A stretch of 19,766 nt of DNA from Bacteroidales bacterium. GTDB lineage: Bacteria > Bacteroidota > Bacteroidia > Bacteroidales > JALTDM01. Shown piece after piece: positions 14,209 to 19,766 of this stretch (position 1 is the stretch's first letter; every line of letters begins with the position of its first letter). The position numbers and the translations under genes were made by a program. The DNA is taken from contig JALTDM010000230.1 of NCBI GenBank assembly GCA_027074135.1, forward strand, positions 1-19,766, given 5' to 3'. The notes beneath the pieces were generated by a model. The model made no database searches, was not told the origin of the DNA, and was given only the letters and a program-made list of their open reading frames with translations.

Positions 14209-16560
14209 CTATAAATCTATATCGTTCTTTTTTTCTTTTTGTTTGAGTTTTTCATATTGTTTACAGTCAGTTATGACATTTATTTTGGCAGGTCTTTCGA
14301 AACGGTCTTTTTCCGAATACGGCAATGTAGAATCTGCATACACTTGTTTCATATAAAGTGCCCATATAGGCAATGCCATATTTGCTCCTTGTCCTAATCT
14401 TATTCCTCGAAAATGAATAGATCTGTCTTCTCCTCCTACCCATACGCCTGTGGTTAATTTAGGCACAAGACCAATAAACCAACCGTCAGATTGATTTTGT
14501 GTAGTACCTGTTTTTGCTGCAATTTCTCCCTTAAAACCATATTTAAGCCTTAACCTTATGCTTGTTCCATGGTTTACAACAGCTTTTAACAACTCCAACA
14601 TTAAATATGCTGTTTCTTCACTCATTGCTTCGTGGCGTGGTGCACGAAAAGATGCCAAGATATTACCATTTCGATCTTCTATTCGAGTAACAAAGATCGG
14701 CTTTACATAAATTCCTTTATTCCCAAATGTATTAAAAGCACCAACCATTTCATATAAAGAAATATCAGGAGTACCTAAACAAATTGAAGGATATGGATCT
14801 ATATGGCTTACAATACCCATGTTCCTTGCAATCTTTATAACAGCTTCAGGACTATATTGTTTCATCAACCATGCAGATATATTATTTATAGAATTTGCTA
14901 ATCCCCACTTTAAAGTAACCATTTCACCATCATGTTTTGTACGTTCAGCATTTTTTGGTGACCATACTTTCCCATTAGGCAATTCAAAAGAAACAGGAAT
15001 ATTCGGAACTTTATAGCAAGGAGACAAACCTGATTGCATTGCAAGTGTATATAAAAAAGGCTTAAATGTGGATCCTACCTGTCTTTTCCCTTGTGTAACA
15101 TGATCAAATTGAAAAAAATTATAATCTATTCCACCAACATAAGCTTTGACATAACCGCTATAAGACTCCATACTCATAAGTCCTGCTCTCAAGAAAAACT
15201 TGTGATATCTAATTGAATCCCATGGTGTCATAACTGTATCTATAGGACCATTCCAACTAAACACTTTCATTTTAACAGGTGTGTCAAAAATCTTTTTAAT
15301 ACTGTCTTCCGGCAGCCCTGCTTTCTTCAACCTCCTATATCTGTCTGACCTGTGCATTGATGCCACCATTAACCTGTGAATTTGTCTGTAAGTAACATTC
15401 CAAGCAAAAGGAGCTTTCTTCCTGCCATTTTGCTCTCTGAAAAATGCTTTTTGCAAGTCGTCTTTCAAGTGCATTTTCACTGCATTTTCAGCATATACTT
15501 GCATACGATAATCAATAGTTGTGTATATTTTAAGTCCGTCCTTATATATATTATATGGTGTTCCGTCCGCCTTTTTATTCTTGTTGCACCAACCATAAAG
15601 CGGATCAGTTTCCCAAGCCAACGAATCTTCATAAAACTTTTGCATATCAATATAATACCGTTTATCAGGCTTATGTGCAGTCAAAACCAGTCGCAAATAT
15701 TCACGAAAATACGTGGCTATACCTCTTTTATGATTTTGAACTTGATAATGCAATACTATGGGTAGAGTCTTTAGAGAATCGTATTGAAGTAGAGTAATAA
15801 AATTGTATTTCTCCATTTGTTTTAGTACAACATTACGCCTGCGAATGGCATTATCAGGATGTAACACAGGACTATAATAAGTTGGAGCTTTAAGCATACC
15901 AACCAGTAATGCAGCTTGTTCTATGGTTAAAGAATCCGGTGATGTATTGAAATAAGTTCTGGCAGCCGATTTAACACCGTATGCACCACTACCGAAAAAA
16001 ACGGTATTGAGATACATTGCCAAAATTTCTTCCTTGGTATAGTTTTTTTCAAGTTTTACGGCTGTAACCCACTCTTTGAATTTTGCAAGAGCCAAATTTG
16101 AGTACTTTTTAAACTTTGATTTGTAATGAGTTGTATCACGGGGAAATAAGTTTTTCGCAAGCTGCTGTGTGATAGTACTACCTCCACCTTTATGATGACC
16201 AGTAACAACACCATATATTACTCGAAAAAGGCTCTTAATATCTATTCCTGAATGTTCATTAAAACGATAATCCTCTGTGGCAATAAGTGCTTTTACAATA
16301 TTGGGAGAAAGTTGCTCATAAGTAGTAAAACTACGGTTTTGATAATAAAATTTACCGAGTAGTTTCCCATCTGAAGAATAAATTTCGGAGGCCAAATTGC
16401 TTTTTGGATTTTCAAGTTCTTCAAACGTAGGCATGAAACCGAAGAACCCTGTAGCTATACCATAAAAGAATAATACCAAGAATGCCAATGGTAACATTCC
16501 TATTACCCAGAAAATTATTATTTTTTTTGTATTATTTTTTCTTACCTTTTTGTCACCCAT
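14209..16560 (-). CDS. mrcA: Class A penicillin-binding protein 1A
   Basis: A 783-residue bifunctional peptidoglycan synthase. A basic cytoplasmic tail and one membrane helix (about 13-36) are followed by a glycosyltransferase (GT51) domain with catalytic E96 (IATEDYRFNEHSGID) and GGGSTITQQLAKNLF at 125-139. The transpeptidase domain has the three motifs S497-TFK (in GSTFKPFLY), S557-IN and K683-TGTT. The stretch at about 370-460 between the domains (FFREQNGRKKAPF, MHRSDRYRRLKKAGLPEDS) is typical of Bacteroidota homologues. The C-terminus is a Lys/Glu-rich tail. It is the last gene of the aroB-lgt-cysH operon, 8 bp after the carbonic anhydrase-like gene. No strong terminator was seen in the 143 bp that follow. 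Confidence 0.95.
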   Translation of the reverse strand: MGDKKVRKNNTKKIIIFWVIGMLPLAFLVLFFYGIATGFFGFMPTFEELENPKSNLASEIYSSDGKLLGKFYYQNRSFTTYEQLSPNIVKALIATEDYRFNEHSGIDIKSLFRVIYGVVTGHHKGGGSTITQQLAKNLFPRDTTHYKSKFKKYSNLALAKFKEWVTAVKLEKNYTKEEILAMYLNTVFFGSGAYGVKSAARTYFNTSPDSLTIEQAALLVGMLKAPTYYSPVLHPDNAIRRRNVVLKQMEKYNFITLLQYDSLKTLPIVLHYQVQNHKRGIATYFREYLRLVLTAHKPDKRYYIDMQKFYEDSLAWETDPLYGWCNKNKKADGTPYNIYKDGLKIYTTIDYRMQVYAENAVKMHLKDDLQKAFFREQNGRKKAPFAWNVTYRQIHRLMVASMHRSDRYRRLKKAGLPEDSIKKIFDTPVKMKVFSWNGPIDTVMTPWDSIRYHKFFLRAGLMSMESYSGYVKAYVGGIDYNFFQFDHVTQGKRQVGSTFKPFLYTLAMQSGLSPCYKVPNIPVSFELPNGKVWSPKNAERTKHDGEMVTLKWGLANSINNISAWLMKQYSPEAVIKIARNMGIVSHIDPYPSICLGTPDISLYEMVGAFNTFGNKGIYVKPIFVTRIEDRNGNILASFRAPRHEAMSEETAYLMLELLKAVVNHGTSIRLRLKYGFKGEIAAKTGTTQNQSDGWFIGLVPKLTTGVWVGGEDRSIHFRGIRLGQGANMALPIWALYMKQVYADSTLPYSEKDRFERPAKINVITDCKQYEKLKQKEKKNDIDL

Positions 16561-16568
16561 AACATTAC

Positions 16569-17081
16569 TTATTTATACCAAGAAGAATATTTTAGATAAT
16601 TTTTTGCAATCCTTTCGATATATTCCTTTGCCATATCCTTGTCTAAATTCTTAATCTTTCTTGCAGGTACCCCTGCGTAAACACTGTTAGATTCCAACAC
16701 CTGCCCTTCTTTTACAACAGTACCGGCTGCAATTATAACATTGTCTTCTACTACTGCATTATCAAGCACAATTGCACCTATTCCCACCAAAACATTATTT
16801 CTTATTGTGCATCCGTGAACTACTGCCGAATGTGCTATGGAAACATTGTCTTCAATAAGTAATTTTGTTCTTTTATAAGTGCAATGTAACACTGCATTAT
16901 CTTGTACATTTACATTACTACCCAGTCTTATGCTGTTCACATCACCACGTACAACCGAACCAAACCAAAAACTGCAACTATCGCCACAAATCACATCTCC
17001 TGTTATTGTAGAATTTTCTGCAATAAAACAGTTTTTCCCGAATTTAGGCAATTTCCCTCTAACTTCCAATATGATTGCCAT
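16569..17081 (-). CDS. Gamma-carbonic anhydrase-like hexapeptide-repeat protein
   Basis: A 170-residue left-handed beta-helix protein of the YrdA/PaaY/gamma-carbonic anhydrase group. Hexapeptide repeats run from about residue 18 to 140. The zinc ligands H66, H84 and H89 are present, with the H-x4-H spacing of the family, and SFWFGSVVRGDVNSIRLG holds the conserved Arg/Asp. A C-terminal helix (DKDMAKEYIERIAKNYLKY) closes the trimer in relatives. Many such homologues are annotated as carbonic anhydrases without proof of activity, and acyltransferase-like roles cannot be excluded. It is 2 bp after cysH and 8 bp before the PBP gene. Confidence 0.92.
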   Translation of the reverse strand: MAIILEVRGKLPKFGKNCFIAENSTITGDVICGDSCSFWFGSVVRGDVNSIRLGSNVNVQDNAVLHCTYKRTKLLIEDNVSIAHSAVVHGCTIRNNVLVGIGAIVLDNAVVEDNVIIAAGTVVKEGQVLESNSVYAGVPARKIKNLDKDMAKEYIERIAKNYLKYSSWYK

Positions 17082-17083
17082 AA

Positions 17084-17746
17084 CTATTTATTTTCAACCA
17101 AATCGGTATTTAGTCCACATTCAGTCTTTTTAAGCCCGAACCACCTTGCACTTCGTTCATCCAAAGTTGATAAATCGAGTTTACGGGTACAAGGTTCACA
17201 ACCTATGGAAGCGTAACCTTTTTCTTCCAACGGATGCTTAGGCAGATTATGTTCTTTTATGTATCTGTAAATATCCCTTTTAGTCCAATCCAACATAGGA
17301 TGAAACCTTAACACACCGTGTTTTGCCGGCTGTTCAACTTTAAAATTCTTTCTCACTTCGGTTTGGTCGGCTCTCACTCCGTTTATCCACACATCGTGCT
17401 GCAATAAAACCGGCTCCAATGGTTGAACTTTATTTATGTAACAACAATAGTCAGGATCTGTAGTAAAAAGCAAATTACCCAGCTCGTCTTTTTGCTGGCT
17501 TTTAGGTATAAGTGGATATGTATCAATTACATTTAAGTCGAAAAGTTCTACTATTTTATCCTTATACTCAATAGTTTCAGGGAATAAATATCCTGTATTT
17601 ATAAAATAAACAGGTATGTTTTTGTTAACCTTACTCAACAAATGTAGCATTACAATACTATGGGTTTGAAAGGATGACGTTGCAAATAATCTCAATCCGC
17701 GACTTTCGTATTCTTCTATTTTAGTTTTAAACTCTTCAAATTTCAT
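17084..17746 (-). CDS. cysH: Adenylyl-sulfate/phosphoadenylyl-sulfate reductase, 4Fe-4S type
   Basis: A 220-residue assimilatory reductase that reduces (phospho)adenylyl sulfate to sulfite with thioredoxin. The nucleotide-binding P-loop-like block is FATSSFQTHS (21-30). The cluster cysteines are C101-C102 (DYCCYINKV) and C183/C186 (IGCEPCT), which place it with the iron-sulfur enzymes that prefer APS. The catalytic cysteine is C210 in KTECGLN near the C-terminus. INGVRADQTEVR and LRFHPMLDWTKRDIYRYI are family blocks. It overlaps lgt by 4 nt. No sulfate adenylyltransferase or sulfite reductase gene is present in the window. Confidence 0.93.
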   Translation of the reverse strand: MKFEEFKTKIEEYESRGLRLFATSSFQTHSIVMLHLLSKVNKNIPVYFINTGYLFPETIEYKDKIVELFDLNVIDTYPLIPKSQQKDELGNLLFTTDPDYCCYINKVQPLEPVLLQHDVWINGVRADQTEVRKNFKVEQPAKHGVLRFHPMLDWTKRDIYRYIKEHNLPKHPLEEKGYASIGCEPCTRKLDLSTLDERSARWFGLKKTECGLNTDLVENK

Positions 17747-18576
17747 TTTGCAGTTTGTTTCTTTTTAGCCCAATACATAATATAAATACCTGCCAAAACA
17801 AAAGGAATACTTAATAGCTGTCCAAGATCTAAAGGTAAATGTTGTTCAAAAGGAACCTGAACATCTTTGAAGAATTCCACAAAGAATCTAAATCCGAACA
17901 AAAGAATCAAAAACAAACCGAAAAGATATCCTTCTTGTTCTTTTAAACGTGGCTTTTTTTGATATAACCAATACAATATCACAAATATTGTAAAATAACC
18001 CAATGCCTCGTAAATTTGAGAAGGATGTCTGGTAAAATCGGCAGGTAATCCTCTTTCAAAATTATCTCTTACAAACGCAAATGCCCAGGGTAATTTTGTT
18101 GGAGAACCAACAATTTCACTATTCATTAAATTACCAGTACGAATAAAAACGCCACTAATTGCAACAACAATACTGGTTCTATCCATAAGCCACCAAAAAG
18201 TTTTCTCAAACTTAATGGAATACAACCAAATTGCAATTAAGATACCAATAGCTGCTCCGTGGCTTGCCAACCCACCATGCCAAATTTTCCAAATTTCGGA
18301 AGGATGCGAACAATAATACCCTGGTTCATAAAAACATACATGCCCTAAACGAGCTCCAATAATGGTACCTATTGCCACATAAAAAGTCAATTTGTCCAGT
18401 TTTTCCAAAGGAATATTGACTTCTTTGTAAAACTTTGCAAAAATGTAATAACTGACAATAAAAGCTGTGGCAAACAAAACTCCATACCACCTTACCGTTA
18501 AATTCCCAATGTGAAAAAGTTCGGGGTCAACATTCCATACAATATAATCGAAAATCATCTCTACAATTTTGGGCAA
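17743..18576 (-). CDS. lgt: Prolipoprotein diacylglyceryl transferase
   Basis: A 277-residue polytopic inner-membrane enzyme that attaches diacylglycerol to the lipobox Cys of prolipoproteins. Signatures are GGLASHGAAIG (101-111), the Lgt motif IRTGNLMNSEIVG (145-157) and RHPSQIYEALGY (183-194), with about seven membrane segments. The start could also be the internal Met at 18558 (MIFDYIVWNVDPELF), which fits homologues that begin close to the WNVDP motif. It lies 36 bp after aroB and overlaps cysH by 4 nt. Confidence 0.95.
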   Translation of the reverse strand: MPKIVEMIFDYIVWNVDPELFHIGNLTVRWYGVLFATAFIVSYYIFAKFYKEVNIPLEKLDKLTFYVAIGTIIGARLGHVCFYEPGYYCSHPSEIWKIWHGGLASHGAAIGILIAIWLYSIKFEKTFWWLMDRTSIVVAISGVFIRTGNLMNSEIVGSPTKLPWAFAFVRDNFERGLPADFTRHPSQIYEALGYFTIFVILYWLYQKKPRLKEQEGYLFGLFLILLFGFRFFVEFFKDVQVPFEQHLPLDLGQLLSIPFVLAGIYIMYWAKKKQTAK

Positions 18577-18612
18577 AGTTACATCTAATAGTTTTATTTT
18601 ACAATAAAAAAA

Positions 18613-19662
18613 TTACAAGCTTTTATAAGAAAGGTTATATTCCGCAATGGCATCGTAAATTTCATGTACCTTAATTTCAACATCCAGCACATAATGACCT
18701 ATATCCTCCAACAAAGTAAAACGTAATTTACCATTACGATTCTTTTTATCATTTTTCATAATACCTATAATTTTATCAAGATTATCAATTCGGGGAAGGT
18801 CAAAAAACAAAGCGATGTAATCCCTTATTTCTTGCAAAATATTTCTTTTGAGAATACCACGCCTAAAAGCAATTACAGACTCTATAACCATACCAATAGC
18901 TACAGACTCTCCATGAAGCAATTTTTGCCCATTCGAAAGTCTGTAACTTTCAATCGCATGTCCTACAGTGTGCCCGAAATTTAAAGCATGACGTATGTTT
19001 TTATCGTATAAATCTTTTGAAACGAAATCAAATTTCACCGCTATATTATCACCTATCAAACTTTTAATTTCGTTTATGTCAAACACTCTAATTTCCCTTG
19101 TACGTTTCCATAATCTCCCCCCCCTCAATAGTGCATGTTTTATCATCTCTGAAAAACCGGAAGTAAGCTCTCTTAGCTCTTGAGTCAAAATAAAATTCGG
19201 AAAAACAAAAATAGCTTCCGGTTCTTTAATAGTTCCGATAATATTTTTAATTCCTCCGTAATTAATGCCTGTCTTTCCGCCAATTGATGCATCTATTTGA
19301 GACATAAGAGTGGTAGGAACATTAAGAAACCTTATACCACGTTTGTAAGTTGATGCTACAAATCCTCCAATATCAGAAACCGTACCTCCACCCAAGTTAA
19401 TCAAAATTGCATTCCTGTCAATTTCGTTACCAAGCAAAATATTCCACAAACCTTGTGTAGTTTCTAAACTTTTATGCTCTTCACCTGCTCTGATATCAGC
19501 TACTAAAAAATCATCATTAAAATCAGAAGTAATCACGGGCAAACAATAATTTGCAGTATTTTCATCAACAAGAAAAATAATTTTGGAATAATCCAGCCGT
19601 GATAAATAATTCTTTAAACTTGCGGCTATATCGTCTGTTATTTTATAAAAACAATTGTTCAT
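18613..19662 (-). CDS. aroB: 3-dehydroquinate synthase
   Basis: A 349-residue NAD-dependent enzyme of the shikimate pathway that converts DAHP to 3-dehydroquinate. NAD-binding GGGTVSDIGGFVAS is at 91-104, followed by VPTTLMSQIDASIGGKTGIN (115-134). Metal and active-site residues lie in SGFSEMIKHALL (E172), NFGHTVGHAIE (H231, H235) and LHGESVAIGM (H250). The sequence includes a run of eight G (19117-19124 on the complement) in the codons for RGGR, unusual in this AT-rich DNA; the frame is open here. It is the first gene of the operon. The -7 element on the minus strand ends only 6 nt before the ATG, so the mRNA may be nearly leaderless. Confidence 0.95.
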   Translation of the reverse strand: MNNCFYKITDDIAASLKNYLSRLDYSKIIFLVDENTANYCLPVITSDFNDDFLVADIRAGEEHKSLETTQGLWNILLGNEIDRNAILINLGGGTVSDIGGFVASTYKRGIRFLNVPTTLMSQIDASIGGKTGINYGGIKNIIGTIKEPEAIFVFPNFILTQELRELTSGFSEMIKHALLRGGRLWKRTREIRVFDINEIKSLIGDNIAVKFDFVSKDLYDKNIRHALNFGHTVGHAIESYRLSNGQKLLHGESVAIGMVIESVIAFRRGILKRNILQEIRDYIALFFDLPRIDNLDKIIGIMKNDKKNRNGKLRFTLLEDIGHYVLDVEIKVHEIYDAIAEYNLSYKSL

Positions 19663-19667
19663 ATTGA

Positions 19668-19675
19668 CAAATTTA
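19668..19675 (-). promoter_or_regulatory. Probable -7 element for the aroB operon
   Basis: Reads TAAATTTG on the minus strand, matching TAnnTTTG. It ends 5 nt before the aroB ATG, so transcription would start at or next to the start codon. No clear -33 element was found at normal spacing. Confidence 0.45.
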
Positions 19676-19689
19676 TAAAAAAAATATCA

Positions 19690-19697
19690 TATATTTG
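19690..19697 (+). promoter_or_regulatory. Probable -7 element for the right-edge gene
   Basis: TATATTTG matches the -7 consensus and lies 28 bp before the ATG at 19726. A TTG at 19664-19666 is a possible but over-spaced -33 element. It is divergent to the aroB -7 element 15 bp away. Confidence 0.5.
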
Positions 19698-19725
19698 CAT
19701 TTGTAACAATAAAAAATAAAATAAA

Positions 19726-19766
19726 ATGAGAATTTCAAACGAAAAATTTATTAAGCAGTACAAAGC
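19726..19766 (+). CDS. Partial CDS, start of a gene leaving the window
   Basis: The ATG at 19726 opens a frame of 13 full codons to the window end, MRISNEKFIKQYK. It sits downstream of a TATATTTG element and an A-rich leader, divergent from aroB. The product cannot be identified from this much sequence. Confidence 0.5.
   Translation, partial: MRISNEKFIKQYK

Noticed and set aside
14153..14356. A 67-codon plus-strand ORF starting MKRNKKGDKANLYNYK
   Set aside because: Most of it is antisense to the 3' end of the PBP1A gene, whose C-terminal reading frame is well supported. The composition (Phe/Ser runs) is that of a complement shadow.

Overview
The window looks like a chromosomal segment of a Bacteroidota bacterium, most likely Bacteroidales or a near relative. 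The DNA is AT-rich. Start codons lack strong Shine-Dalgarno sequences, and several genes are preceded by the Bacteroidota -7 element TAnnTTTG. Two proteins carry C-terminal type IX secretion (T9SS) sorting domains. The gene order ftsX-DUF3098-uppP-truB-queA is one I associate with this phylum. No tRNA, rRNA, CRISPR array or insertion sequence was seen.

Region 1 (about 1-2600, minus strand) is an accessory, defence-like operon: an EcoRI-family adenine methyltransferase, a DUF262-HNH nuclease, and a HEPN/AbiU2-like protein cut by the window edge. The genes are 7 and 17 bp apart. This is the best candidate for a little-described system here: a restriction-modification or abortive module in which a GmrSD/DUF262-type nuclease partners an EcoRI-type methylase.

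Region 2 (about 2720-6803, plus strand) is a cobalamin uptake unit. A promoter and a clear B12 riboswitch precede a BtuB-like TonB-dependent receptor, a DUF4465 protein and a second surface protein. Both accessory proteins end in T9SS type A sorting domains, suggesting surface B12-capture partners of the receptor that are exported by T9SS rather than made as lipoproteins. folP (dihydropteroate synthase) follows with its own promoter.

Region 3 (7685-12269, minus strand) is a compact housekeeping operon: ftsX, a DUF3098 membrane protein, uppP, truB, queA and tatD, several overlapping by 4-8 nt. It converges on folP with a 2-bp gap.

Region 4 (about 12320-14120, minus strand) is a self-contained unit: promoter, a sulfide:quinone oxidoreductase with all three redox cysteines, a 57-residue Trp/Arg-rich small protein encoded 28 bp downstream, and a strong intrinsic terminator.

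Region 5 (14209-19662, minus strand) is a second housekeeping operon: aroB, lgt, cysH (4Fe-4S type APS/PAPS reductase), a gamma-carbonic anhydrase-like protein and a class A PBP. At the right edge a divergent plus-strand gene begins with its own promoter and is cut off after 13 codons.
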